A DNA stretch of 21,604 bases from Candidatus Eiseniibacteriota bacterium (GCA_005893365.1 VBPB01000113.1:1-21604), one strand, 5' to 3'; counted from the first letter of the stretch, positions 1 to 9,494 are shown. Notes: generated from the letters alone by a model not told the origin. Made by a program: numbers and translations.

Positions 1-39
1 TGCTCCCCGCCGCGTGGGCTAAGCCCGGTGTGAGCCCGG

Positions 40-618
40 TCAGCCGGCCATCGCGAACTTGATCTCGACGTCCTCGCGGTCGGTCTCGTCCACCTTGAAG
101 AGCATTCCGGGCTTGAGCGCCAGGGCGTTGGCGATGATGGCGTCGGGCATCTGCTGGATGCGCGTGTTGAAGGTGGTCACGGTGTCGTTGTAGAACTCGC
201 GCCGGTCGGCGATCTGGTTCTCGATCTCGCTGATGCGGCTCTGCAGCTGGAGGAACGACTGTTTGGCCTTGAGGTCCGGGTAGTTCTCCGCCACGGCGAA
301 GAACTGTCCCAGCGCCCGGCCCAGCAGGCCCTCGGCCTCGGCGCGTTCGGGCACGCTGTGGGCACGCGCCAGGGCACCGCGGGCCTCGCTCAGCTTGTCG
401 AACACCGCCCGCTCGTGCTGCATGTAGCCCTCGCACGTCTTCACCAGCTTGGGCAGCTCGTCGTGCCGCTGCTTGAGCAGCACGTCGATGTTGGCCCACG
501 AACGCCCGATGTTGTTCTTGAGCGCCACCAGGGCGTTGTAGATCGAGAGCCCGTACCCGATGGTGCCGATGACCAGGAACCCGATCACGGCCGTCCAGAA
601 GATCTCGGCGGGATGCAT
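40..618 (-). CDS. lemA: LemA family membrane protein
   Basis: A 192-residue protein of the LemA family, whose biochemical role is poorly defined. Seen: an N-terminal hydrophobic segment (about residues 6-26) followed by the family-typical stretch with YNALV, a long charged helical region (KQRHDELPKLV) and the conserved EISEI-like/NQI helix near the C-terminal third, predicting a membrane-anchored helical bundle with the bulk outside the bilayer. The ATG at 618 is chosen because GGGAGGA lies six bases upstream; the same frame stays open far beyond 618, but the upstream residues overlap the GIDE gene and look non-coding. It is the last gene of a probable three-gene leftward operon with two GIDE-fold proteins, a LemA-GIDE pairing I recognise from other bacteria. 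Family assignment is secure; the function is not. Confidence 0.93.
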   Translation of the reverse strand: MHPAEIFWTAVIGFLVIGTIGYGLSIYNALVALKNNIGRSWANIDVLLKQRHDELPKLVKTCEGYMQHERAVFDKLSEARGALARAHSVPERAEAEGLLGRALGQFFAVAENYPDLKAKQSFLQLQSRISEIENQIADRREFYNDTVTTFNTRIQQMPDAIIANALALKPGMLFKVDETDREDVEIKFAMAG

Positions 619-671
619 GCGATTCCTCCCTTGCGTGTGACGTCGGACCGGGAGGGCCCGGCCCCGGATGA

Positions 672-1478
672 TCAGGGCCAGCGCCCCGAGGACAACATGA
701 GCAGCCAGTAGCCGAGCCCAAACAGCGCGAGGGCCGGTCCGAGCGTGAGCTGCAGCAGCGCCTGGCCGCCGAACTCGAGCATCAGGGCCCGCTCGGACTC
801 CTGGCTGATGATGAAGACGGTCTCGTTCTCGCCGCGGCGGATCACCGCCACCACCTCGTGGTCGAGCGCTCGCAGGCGGGTGGTGGCGGCGGCGTCGGTG
901 CCGGTCGCCTGCAGCAGGTCGCTGTCGGCCACCACCACCTCCCGGGGGCGCGGCACGGCGGTCCCGAGCACGTAGACGTTCTCGCCGCCCTCCAGGACGC
1001 GCTCGCGGAAGCGCAGCCGGCCCGCGCGCTCCAGGGTGATCAGCACCGAGCCGTGCGCCTTGAGGTACTCGGCGTAGCAGGGCGGCAGGTTGAGGCCGGA
1101 GCACTGCTCGTCGGTGCCGAACGGGATCTTGCACTCGGCGCCGTGCGGATAGACCAGCGCCTCGCCGGTCTCGTCGCTCAGGAAGAAGGGATTCCCGGAT
1201 TGGTCGCGGTGGAGGACGCTCCAGCCGTTCTTGCTGCGCGACGAGATGTCGATCTCCCAGTAGGCGCACGACCGTGCCGAGAACGGCGCGATGACGGTGC
1301 TGCGCGGCGCGACCTTCCCGTTCACCTCGACCAGGCCCATCGCCAGCGAGCGGATGCGCGCGGTGGGCGTGTCGGCGATCAGCCGCCGCTTGCGCAGGAT
1401 CCGGAACCCGCGCAGGAAGACGATCGGGCCCGCCGTCAGGGCGGCGGTCGCTTCGAGGATCCCCTTGAGGTCGGTCAT
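672..1478 (-). CDS. GIDE-domain (MULAN-like) membrane protein, no RING
   Basis: A 268-residue protein matching the bacterial GIDE family (the BAM/GIDE part of mitochondrial MULAN/MUL1 E3 ligases). Seen: an N-terminal hydrophobic segment (about 9-26), then the GIDE core with PFSARSCAYWEI (about 84-95), a PFFLSDETGEALVYPHGAE-like strand pair, a YVLGTA motif (about 169-174) and an ISQESE motif, and a C-terminal membrane helix (about 240-262). There is no RING finger, so ubiquitin-ligase activity is not expected. The ATG at 1478 has GGAG four bases upstream and lies 10 bases after the TAG of the upstream gene, with LemA starting 53 bases downstream. The role is probably linked to LemA in membrane stress or protein handling; this is inference from co-location. 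Confidence 0.85.
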   Translation of the reverse strand: MTDLKGILEATAALTAGPIVFLRGFRILRKRRLIADTPTARIRSLAMGLVEVNGKVAPRSTVIAPFSARSCAYWEIDISSRSKNGWSVLHRDQSGNPFFLSDETGEALVYPHGAECKIPFGTDEQCSGLNLPPCYAEYLKAHGSVLITLERAGRLRFRERVLEGGENVYVLGTAVPRPREVVVADSDLLQATGTDAAATTRLRALDHEVVAVIRRGENETVFIISQESERALMLEFGGQALLQLTLGPALALFGLGYWLLMLSSGRWP

Positions 1479-1488
1479 GCGTCTCCGT

Positions 1489-2382
1489 CTAGAACCGGCC
1501 GTGGTCGCGCAGCACGTCGGCGGCCCGCGCCAGGTAGAGCAGCCCGCCGAGGCTCAGGGCCGGGCCCAGCACCAGACCGAGTCCGGGCCAGGGCGAGACC
1601 GCGAGCTCGGTGCGCGTCGGCGGCCGGTCGGAGACCCGCACGTATTCCAGCGCGCCGCCCGCGTCCACCCACAGATCCACCTCGTCGGGGAACGGCCGGC
1701 CGGCTCGGCGCCGCTCGCGCCCGAACGGCCGGCGGCGCGCGGCCTGCGCCTTGACCCGCGGGATGGGCGTGGCGCCGATGCGCACCGCGCCGTCGGTGCC
1801 GGTGCGGACCAGCTCTCCCTCGACCGGCAGCTCGTAGGGCCGGGACGCACGCGACTGTCCGATGACGTGGCACTCGGCCCCCGCCAGCAGTGCGTGCTCG
1901 GTGAGCGTCAGCGACCGGCCCTGGCCGCGGAGCCAGCCCGCCTCCGCGCAGCGCCGGAGCAGGGTGTCCAGGTGCTCGCTCAGCGGCTCGCCCGCACGGA
2001 CCTCGCGGCGGCTGGTCGGCGAGAGCTCCCAGCGGCCGCCCTCGGCGATGACCCGCGCGCGCACCCCGCCGCTCACGATCCGGAACGAACGGCGCTCCTC
2101 GACCGTGCCGCCGGCGCGGGTGCCCGCGCCGCTGACCTCGAGCCGGAAGCCCGCGCACGGCCGGTTGGTGAGGGGGGAGAACAGGGGGCTGTCGAGGGCG
2201 ACGCGGCCCGAGGTGTGGACGAAACCGGTCGGGGACTCGGCCAGCGGCCGCTCGCGCAGCCGCGCCATGGTGTAGCGGAGCCGCACGGCGCGCAGACCGC
2301 CGGTGAACAATGGGCCGCCACCCGCGACCGCGGCAGCGGCCAACGCCGCGCCCGCGACCGTGGGCTCGAGGGAGAAGTCCAT
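1489..2382 (-). CDS. second GIDE-like membrane protein
   Basis: A 297-residue protein that looks like a divergent paralog of the downstream GIDE protein. Seen: an Ala-rich N-terminal hydrophobic segment (about 9-30), then a core with SPLTNRPCAGFRLEV, which aligns by eye with PFSARSCAYWEID of the neighbour, an ERRSFRI strand, a central helix-rich part and a CHVIGQS strand corresponding to YVLGTA. A charged Arg-rich stretch follows (about 214-232), then a C-terminal hydrophobic segment (about 265-288). It has no RING or other catalytic motif that I can recognise. The start at 2382 has GGGAG only two bases upstream, so a slightly different start is possible. It is the first gene of the probable operon with the next GIDE gene and lemA. 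Paralogy is inferred from motif order only. Confidence 0.72.
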   Translation of the reverse strand: MDFSLEPTVAGAALAAAAVAGGGPLFTGGLRAVRLRYTMARLRERPLAESPTGFVHTSGRVALDSPLFSPLTNRPCAGFRLEVSGAGTRAGGTVEERRSFRIVSGGVRARVIAEGGRWELSPTSRREVRAGEPLSEHLDTLLRRCAEAGWLRGQGRSLTLTEHALLAGAECHVIGQSRASRPYELPVEGELVRTGTDGAVRIGATPIPRVKAQAARRRPFGRERRRAGRPFPDEVDLWVDAGGALEYVRVSDRPPTRTELAVSPWPGLGLVLGPALSLGGLLYLARAADVLRDHGRF

Positions 2383-2558
2383 GGCTCCCGAGTTATCGGC
2401 GGGCCGCGGAGCCTCCGTGAGGGCAATGCGCGCCCGGGGCGCGGGGGCGCGGCGCTGGGGGCGCTGGCCGCCGGCCGGTCTCAGGGCCGTGCGGCCGACC
2501 GGGGCCCCCGTTCGCGCCGGATGCCCGCGGCGGCGGCGGACGCTCGCGGCGGGCGACG
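2383..2558. other. GC-rich intergenic spacer
   Basis: This 176-base gap separates the GIDE-like gene from the 3' end of the SDR gene. I see only very GC-rich, low-complexity sequence with no recognisable gene, RNA or clear promoter. The promoter of the GIDE/lemA operon is expected here, but I cannot point to it. Confidence 0.4.
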
Positions 2559-3341
2559 CTATCGGGCGCTGGCCAGGGCCCGGCCGCCGTCGATGGAATA
2601 GCAGGCGCCGGTGATCCAGCCGGCGTCATCGCTCAGGAGATACAGGACGAGCGAGGCGACTTCGTCCGGGCGTCCGACCCGGCCGATCGGATGCGTGGTC
2701 TTGGAGCGTTCGAGGAAGCCGGCGTAGTCCGGGATGGCGCTGGTCACCGTGTGCAGCTCGGTCACCACCACGCCCGGGTTCACGGCGTTCACCCGCACGC
2801 CATGGGGCGCCAGGTCGAGGGCCGCGCAGCGCGTGAGCATGTCGACGCCGGCCTTGCTCACGCAGTAGGCGAGCAGGCCCCCGTAGGGCCTGAGCCCCGC
2901 CACCGACGAGATGCTCACGATGCTCCCCCTGCGCTTCATCAGCTCGGGGGCGGCGGCGCGGGTGAGCAGGAACACCGAGCGCAGGTCCGAATCCATGATC
3001 CGGTCCCACTCGTCCGGCTCGGTGCCGAGCAGCCCGAGCGAGGGCCCGATGACGCCGGCCGCGTTGACCAGGGCGTCGAGCCCCCCGAAGCGTTCGGCCG
3101 CGGTCCGGACCCAGCCGTCGCAGACCGCACGGTCGCGCACGTCGCCGGTGACGATGACCGCCTGCCCGCCCGCCGCCTGGATCTCGGCCGCCACCTCCGC
3201 GAGCCGATCCTCACGCCGCCCGGCCACCACCACCCGCGCCCCCTCGGCGCCGAGCGCCCGCGCGCAGGCGCGGCCGATGCCGCTGCTGGCGCCGGTCACC
3301 AGCGCCGCGCGATCCTTGAAGCGCATGCGATCCGTCATCAC
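2559..3341 (-). CDS. SDR family NAD(P)-dependent oxidoreductase
   Basis: A 260-residue classical short-chain dehydrogenase/reductase, the usual family length. Seen: the dinucleotide-binding TGASSGIG motif at residues 16-23, structural NAAG at 93-96, catalytic Ser146, Tyr159 and Lys163 (YxxxK), and the NPG motif after the sixth strand. AGRRE after the second strand (basic residues) suggests NADP(H) preference. The substrate cannot be read; FabG-like 3-ketoacyl reductase or an alcohol/sugar dehydrogenase are both possible. Two adjacent ATGs (3341 and 3338) are possible starts, with GGGAGGG just upstream. It is divergent from the DinB-type gene, sharing a 144-base intergenic region, so nothing ties it to a pathway here. 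Confidence 0.93.
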   Translation of the reverse strand: MMTDRMRFKDRAALVTGASSGIGRACARALGAEGARVVVAGRREDRLAEVAAEIQAAGGQAVIVTGDVRDRAVCDGWVRTAAERFGGLDALVNAAGVIGPSLGLLGTEPDEWDRIMDSDLRSVFLLTRAAAPELMKRRGSIVSISSVAGLRPYGGLLAYCVSKAGVDMLTRCAALDLAPHGVRVNAVNPGVVVTELHTVTSAIPDYAGFLERSKTTHPIGRVGRPDEVASLVLYLLSDDAGWITGACYSIDGGRALASAR

Positions 3342-3485
3342 ACCCTCCCGCCGCCGTCCGGGTCCGCACCGCGAGCGCGGCGCGCGACGCCCCGGCCCTC
3401 GCGCGACCGGCGCAGGCTAGCCCACGCGTCCACACGCGTCCATTCGCGGATTGCCGCGGTGCGTGACGACGGGCATCATGGCGCC

Positions 3486-4037
3486 ATGGCGATGCGTGGC
3501 GAGGATCTCCCGGCCCTGTGCGCCGACCTCGACGCGGCGCTCCGGGAGCTGACCGCGGCCACCGATCGCGATCCGTCGCTCTGGACCCGCGGCCAGCCGG
3601 GCAAATGGACCGCCGGCCAGCAGGTCGCGCATGTCGGCCTGATCCTCACGCGCATGGCCGATGCGTTCGACCTGGCGGAGCCCAAGCTGCGCGCGGGCAC
3701 CCTGCCCGCGATCCCGCGGCGCGGGCTGGTGCAGACGCTGTTCGTCGCGGTCGTGGTCGAGCGCGGCTTCATGCCGAATGGCGCCAAGGCCGCGGCCATC
3801 TCCCAGCCGCCCGACCGCCCGGAGCCGGCGGCGACGCGCGAGGCACTCACGCGGGGTGCGGGACGCCTGCGCGCGATGGGTGAGCGCCTGAGTGCGGCCG
3901 AGCGCGACCGGATCTGGATCTGGAACTCCGAGTTCGTCACCACCTGGCCCTACCGCCTGCCCGAGGCGGTGCGGATCCACGCGGTGCACGCCCGCCATCA
4001 CGCCTGGAGCATCGCCCGGATCCCGGCTCGGGGGTAG
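3486..4037 (+). CDS. DinB superfamily protein
   Basis: A 183-residue protein with the four-helix DinB/YfiT fold, a superfamily of putative metal-dependent thiol transferases and hydrolases. Seen: GKWTAGQQVAHV, the typical end of helix 1 and start of helix 2 with the first metal-ligand His (His49), and near the C-terminus HAVHARHHAW with His165, His168, His171 and His172, of which two would complete the metal triad. The start is the ATG at 3486; another ATG two codons later (3492) is possible, and no strong ribosome-binding site separates them. It stands alone, divergent from the SDR gene and convergent with the feo operon. The substrate is unknown; bacillithiol or mycothiol transferase roles are known for relatives, but nothing here supports a choice. 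Confidence 0.8.
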   Translation: MAMRGEDLPALCADLDAALRELTAATDRDPSLWTRGQPGKWTAGQQVAHVGLILTRMADAFDLAEPKLRAGTLPAIPRRGLVQTLFVAVVVERGFMPNGAKAAAISQPPDRPEPAATREALTRGAGRLRAMGERLSAAERDRIWIWNSEFVTTWPYRLPEAVRIHAVHARHHAWSIARIPARG

Positions 4038-4089
4038 CCGCGAGGGCGCGGCCCGCGATCCACGCCGGTCGCGGCCAGGCGCCGGGCGG

Positions 4090-4304
4090 TCAGACCGGGA
4101 AGGACCGCTGGTCCGGCCCGCGGGGGTCCGGCTCGCCGAGCTCGATGAGCGTCGGCGCGGTCGGGTGCGGCGGTTGCACCGCGCAGTTGGGGCACGTGTC
4201 GCACCCGGGGGGACGCGCCCGGCGCTTGAGCTGACGCCGGACCAGGAAGCCCGCGGCGGCGAGCACGATGACCGCGACCCCCAGGTTCTGCAGCAGGGCG
4301 CCGC

Positions 4305-4308
<4 letters not shown>
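4090..4308 (-). CDS. FeoB-associated Cys-rich membrane protein
   Basis: A 72-residue protein encoded just after feoB. Seen: one N-terminal membrane helix (about residues 4-23), a basic patch RRQLKRR, then GCDTCPNC (three Cys with CxxCxxC spacing, Cys36, Cys39, Cys42) and a Pro-rich tail. Small Cys-rich single-helix proteins encoded next to feoB are a known accessory family (FeoB-associated Cys-rich membrane proteins), possibly handling Fe(II) at the inner face of the transporter. The start is a GTG at 4308 whose last bases overlap the feoB stop (GTGA, 4308-4305), arguing for coupled translation and for a real gene despite its size. The feoB GTPase frame happens to run straight into this gene because of the feoB frame break, which would give a spurious giant ORF. 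Confidence 0.78.
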
Positions 4309-6478
<2,170 letters not shown>

Positions 6479-6498
<20 letters not shown>

Positions 6499-6754
6499 GG
6501 ATGTGACCGGCCTCCGAGCGGCGCAGGGAAAGGTGCAGCCCGCGGACCGCCAGCTCGAGCGGATCGCCCAGCGGGGCGGTGCGCACCAGTTCCACGACCG
6601 TGCCCGGCACCAGGCCCAGCTCCATCAGTCGGCGCGTGATGCCCGGATCGGCGTCGATGCGCAGGATGAGCCCGCGCTCGCCCGGGACCAGCTGGTCGAG
6701 CGAGCGCTCCCCGGTCGCGTGCGCGTCCCGGCCGGCCAGGGCGTCGGCGCTCAC
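6479..6754 (-). CDS. feoA: FeoA, ferrous iron transport accessory protein
   Basis: A 91-residue SH3-like FeoA domain protein, a cytosolic partner required for FeoB activity. Seen: SLDQLVPGERGLILRID, then RRLMELGLVPGT (41-52), the most conserved family stretch, and a C-terminal strand pair GDPLELAVRGLHLSLRR. The start is the GTG at 6754, which overlaps the regulator stop as GTGA (6754-6751); this is preferred over upstream in-frame codons that would lie wholly inside the regulator gene. The stop at 6479 lies inside the beginning of feoB (20-base overlap), so regulator, feoA and feoB are one transcript. Length and motifs are ordinary for the family. Confidence 0.92.
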
Positions 6755-7302
6755 ACCTCGGCCCCGCCGTCCTTGGGCTCGCAGACCAGCGACTCGTGCA
6801 GGCAGGTCTCGCCGCACAGCTCGCACGCGCCGGGCGCATGCTCGGCGCACGAGCGCGGGCTGGCCTTGTAGGCGTCCCGGAACTGCGCCGCGACCGGATG
6901 CTTCGAGCGCACGAACGTGGTCAGGCGCAGCAGCTCGATCGACACCTCGGGGCTCACCAGGTGCTCGATCATGCAGGCGTCCTCGCTGGCCACCGCCTCC
7001 GGCACGCCGAGGATCTCGCTCAGGAACATGGTCAGCACGCGGCGATTGGACTCGGTGCGCGAGGCGAGGCGCTGGCCCGACGGCGTCAGCTCCACCGCGC
7101 CGTAGCGCTCGTGGGTGACGAGCCCGCGCGACTGGAGCGAGCGCAGCATCGAGGTCACGCCGCTCTTGGAGACCCCCAGGTGGTCGGCGATGTCCACCAC
7201 GCGGGCGTGGCCCTTGTCGGACTTGAGTGCGGCCACGGCCTGGAGGTAATGGGCCATGGAATGGGAGACTTCCTTCTCGCCGAATCGTTTCCAGATGTCC
7301 AC
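6751..7302 (-). CDS. DtxR-family metalloregulator with Cys-rich tail
   Basis: A 183-residue iron/manganese-type repressor heading the feo operon. Seen: winged helix (about 12-75) with the helix-turn-helix VVDIADHLGVSKSGVTSML, then a dimerisation domain with DACMIEHLVSPEV, matching the DtxR primary metal site (Cys110, Glu113, His114). By hand alignment the remaining DtxR ligands differ: Met10 is His18 and the ancillary His79, Glu83 and His98 are Arg87, Thr91 and Ser106. No SH3-like third domain is present; instead there is a short tail with five cysteines (152, 160, 163, 167, 174). The start is the GTG at 7302, preceded by GAGGG; ATG at 7257 is an alternative but would cut into the first helix. 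It probably represses its own operon when Fe(II) is plentiful; the tail's role is unknown. Confidence 0.85.
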   Translation of the reverse strand: MDIWKRFGEKEVSHSMAHYLQAVAALKSDKGHARVVDIADHLGVSKSGVTSMLRSLQSRGLVTHERYGAVELTPSGQRLASRTESNRRVLTMFLSEILGVPEAVASEDACMIEHLVSPEVSIELLRLTTFVRSKHPVAAQFRDAYKASPRSCAEHAPGACELCGETCLHESLVCEPKDGGAEV

Positions 7303-7384
7303 GAGGTCCCTCGGATTGGGGGCGCCCAGCCCGGCCCCGCCATGGCGACCCCGGGCGAGTGTCGAGCGGGCTGAACTGTGTTGA

Positions 7385-7404
7385 GGCAGGTTAACAATCC
7401 TGCC
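7385..7404. promoter_or_regulatory. candidate metalloregulator operator
   Basis: A perfect inverted repeat, GGCAGG-N8-CCTGCC with AT-rich centre TTAACAAT, lies 83 bases upstream of the regulator start and stands out in GC-rich surroundings. It contains AGGTTA, resembling a DtxR/IdeR half-site. Position upstream of a DtxR-family gene that heads feoAB suggests autoregulation. The centre and spacing do not match the classical 19-base box, so this is a candidate only. Confidence 0.45.
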
Positions 7405-7480
7405 AGCCGAGGGCAAGTGGGAGGTCGGGGCGGGCCCTTGGGTGGGATCCGGCCGCGGCCGGCCGATGCCCTGCCGCCAC

Positions 7481-7660
7481 TTACGGCCGGGGCGGCTCCT
7501 TTTCCTTCGCCCGGGCGTCGCGGCGCTCCGCGGTGCGCCCGCGGCGGTAGCCATAGGCGAACACCAGCGCCACGGCCAAGACGTGGAGCATCCACCAGCC
7601 GGGCTTGAGGAACTGGAGCCCCGGGGGCAGGACCGATTCGGCGCTATCGAGCAGCGTCAG
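7481..7660 (-). CDS. putative small single-helix membrane protein
   Basis: A short frame just downstream of the NUDIX gene encodes about 59 residues from a CTG at 7660: LLDSAESVLPPGLQFLKPGWW, then a membrane helix (MLHVLAVALVFAYGY) and a very basic/charged tail RRGRTAERRDARAKEKEPPRP. The pattern, a hydrophobic helix followed by a charged cytosolic tail and a clean TAA stop, looks like a real protein. No ATG or GTG is available at the right place; GGAGG at 7670-7666 sits five bases before the CTG, so a CTG start is plausible. The first ATG (7591) would give only 36 residues with a weak GGTGG upstream. It has no family I recognise. The start is unresolved and the call is tentative. Confidence 0.45.
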   Translation of the reverse strand: MTLLDSAESVLPPGLQFLKPGWWMLHVLAVALVFAYGYRRGRTAERRDARAKEKEPPRP

Positions 7661-7685
7661 GACGACCTCCGCGCGTGCCGCCGCA

Positions 7686-8093
7686 TCAGGCGCCCGCCTT
7701 GAGCCGCGCCAGGAACTCGCGGTCGGCCTCGAGGATCATCTCGGGCGGGATCGCCGCCGGCGACGCCCAGCGGACGGCGTGGGCGGCCGGGCTGGGCGTG
7801 AAGTCGTAGGAGTCGAGCGTGCAGCGCAGGAAGGCGACCTCGACGCGTGGCCCCCCGGCGTAATCGTGGACGCTGACCCCCAGCGCCTCGTGGGCGGTCG
7901 CGGCCACGCCCAGCTCCTCCAACACCTCGCGGCTCAGCGCTTGGGCCGGCGTTTCGCCGGGCTCGATCTTGCCGCCCGGGAACTCCCACTGGAGCGCGAA
8001 CGCCCCACCCGGCGGGCGCTGCGTGAGCAGCAGCTTCCCGTCGCGCCACACCACCGCCGCCGCGACGCGCACCCGCCGGCCGGTCGCGGTCAT
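7686..8093 (-). CDS. NUDIX hydrolase, MutT-like (8-oxo-dGTP type)
   Basis: A 135-residue single-domain NUDIX protein. Seen: RVAAAVVWRDGKLLLTQRP, then QWEFPGG and a complete Nudix box from Gly41 to Val63 (Gx5Ex7REVLEELGV), with Glu56, Glu59 and Glu60 as Mg-binding residues. The QWEFPGGKIE context is that of MutT-like (8-oxo-dGTP diphosphatase) proteins, which cleanse the nucleotide pool of oxidised dGTP. Length is standard. The ATG at 8093 overlaps the TGA of the SprT-like gene (ATGA, 8093-8090). Exact substrate is inferred from motif context only; other NUDIX specificities are possible. Confidence 0.92.
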   Translation of the reverse strand: MTATGRRVRVAAAVVWRDGKLLLTQRPPGGAFALQWEFPGGKIEPGETPAQALSREVLEELGVAATAHEALGVSVHDYAGGPRVEVAFLRCTLDSYDFTPSPAAHAVRWASPAAIPPEMILEADREFLARLKAGA

Positions 8094-8617
8094 CGCGGCC
8101 TCGAGCGCAGGCGCGCCGCCCCGCGCGCCACGAGGCCCGCGGGCGTCACGAGCTGGAGTGCCCGGGCCTTCGCCACCGCCGGCGCGGCGGGGAGCGCGTC
8201 CCGACAGGCCGCCGCCACGTCCTGCTCGAAGTGCCGCAGGTAGCCCCGCACGCCGCGGTCCCGCGCGTCGATGGCGCGATGGGCGGCGCGATGGAGCAGG
8301 GCGGCGTCGCGCGGCGGCAGCGGCCGCAGGCGGTACAGCTCGACCGGGACGCGCAGGTAGCCCGGACAGGCGTCCACCAGCAGCGGCGAGCGGGCCAGCG
8401 CCCATAGGTCGCAGGCGCGCTCGCCGCGCGGGACCAGCCCGCGCGCCTGGAGCAGATGGGTGAGCTCGTGGGCGATGGTGAAGGCTTCGAGCCGCCGCGG
8501 CCGCACCCAGATGCCCGGGTGATCGGGATCCAGCGAGCCCCATCCCAGCACGCCGCGCTTGCGCGCCAGCCCGACCCGCACCGTCACGCGTTCCAGCTCG
8601 GGGTAGAAGCCGCGCAC
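8090..8617 (-). CDS. SprT-like zinc metalloprotease (HELTH)
   Basis: At least 175 residues with the zinc-protease motif HELTH (His50, Glu51, His54; DNA 8470-8456) in the context EAFTIAHELTHLLQ, followed by a helical C-terminal half. The surroundings resemble SprT/WSS-like metalloproteases without a zinc-ribbon tail, but other HExxH families cannot be excluded. The first conventional start is the GTG at 8617; however the frame stays open upstream to 8797, and that stretch (for example ALEQLAIDFTAEAPRWRFSR) looks coding, so the real protein may be about 60 residues longer with a non-standard start such as CTG at 8794, immediately after the TAG of the lipoprotein gene. It overlaps the NUDIX gene by four bases, so the two are co-translated. 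Confidence 0.72.
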   Translation of the reverse strand: MRGFYPELERVTVRVGLARKRGVLGWGSLDPDHPGIWVRPRRLEAFTIAHELTHLLQARGLVPRGERACDLWALARSPLLVDACPGYLRVPVELYRLRPLPPRDAALLHRAAHRAIDARDRGVRGYLRHFEQDVAAACRDALPAAPAVAKARALQLVTPAGLVARGAARLRSRPR

Positions 8618-8797
8618 GAACTCGAGCCGCTCGCGGATGCGCTCGCGATGGGGCGAGGCCAGGACCAGGCGCGAGAACCGCCAGCGCGGCGCCTCGGCGG
8701 TGAAGTCGATGGCGAGCTGCTCCAGCGCCCGAGCCGGGCCGCGCGGTCGCCTGGGCGACCGCCGCGCGCGCGCGACCCGGAGCGATCCGATCAGGCG

Positions 8798-9259
8798 CTA
8801 GCCCACCCGGAGTCGGGACGGCCCGTCCGCCAGCGGCAGAGGGGCGCGGCGCTGGATGGTCGCGTCGGTGACGATCGGGAAGTCGTTTTGGAAGGTGACG
8901 ACGCGGTACTCGCCGGCCTCCACCTTCACCTGCACCGACGCCGTCTTCACGAAGACCACGAAATCCTTCAAGTACCAGCGGCTGGCCGTGAGCGTGTAGA
9001 CGCCCGGGAGGAGCTTGGTGTAGGTGAGCGACCCACCGCGCCTGATGGTGATGCTGTCACCGGCGTCCAGCCGTTCGTCATCAACTCCACCGACAAGCCA
9101 GACGTGGAGCGAGTCCGGCGCCGAGCCGAGCGGCAGCCGCACGCCGATCCGGGCGCTGGCCGGCGCCGGACAGGTCGAACACGACTCCTGGTCGAAGCAC
9201 GAGGCGAGCGGCAGGGCGAACAGGAGGATGAGCAGAAGGCTCCAGGCGACGCGCGGCAT
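8798..9259 (-). CDS. lipoprotein of unknown function
   Basis: A 153-residue secreted protein. Seen: a type II signal peptide, MPRVAWSLLLILLFALP, ending in the lipobox LASC with Cys21 as the lipidated residue, then a short SCSTCP segment with two further cysteines (27 and 30). The mature part is strand-rich (ARIGVRLPLG, DSLHVWLVGG, GSLTYTKLLPGVYTLTAS), resembling an Ig-like or PEGA-type beta domain; no enzymatic motif is visible. The ATG at 9259 has GGAGAGG four bases upstream, so the start is well supported; the long open frame upstream is not coding. It is probably anchored in the outer or inner membrane facing the periplasm. It is the first gene of the leftward group with the metalloprotease and NUDIX genes. 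Confidence 0.75.
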   Translation of the reverse strand: MPRVAWSLLLILLFALPLASCFDQESCSTCPAPASARIGVRLPLGSAPDSLHVWLVGGVDDERLDAGDSITIRRGGSLTYTKLLPGVYTLTASRWYLKDFVVFVKTASVQVKVEAGEYRVVTFQNDFPIVTDATIQRRAPLPLADGPSRLRVG

Positions 9260-9494
9260 GATCCTCTCCGGGGCGCTCAACGGGACGACGACAAGGTCGA
9301 TCGGACGGGAAGGTAAGCAGAGGGGCCACCCCCTGTCCAACGGCGTTTCGCGGCAAGGCCCGCGCCTGGGGCCCGGCGGCCGGGCGCGGGCCGGGAACCG
9401 GCCTGATCGGGGCGCTTGGGGCACGCATCCCGGACTGCGGCCGAGGGCCGCGACGCCGGTGGACAAGCGGGGCCACGGGCGGCACACTGGCGAG

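Noticed and set aside
1..39. GGGCT-A-AGCCC (16-26) as a terminator after lemA
   Set aside because: Only a 5-base stem with a one-base centre, which cannot form a stable hairpin; window edge prevents seeing more.
7446..7465. CCGGCCGCGGCCGG palindrome downstream of the small membrane gene
   Set aside because: Pure GC self-complementarity without a U-tract; such palindromes are frequent by chance at this GC content.
7657..7686. ATG of a TGATG overlap with the NUDIX stop, giving MRRHARRSS
   Set aside because: The frame stops after nine codons; the neighbouring frame with the membrane helix is the more plausible gene.
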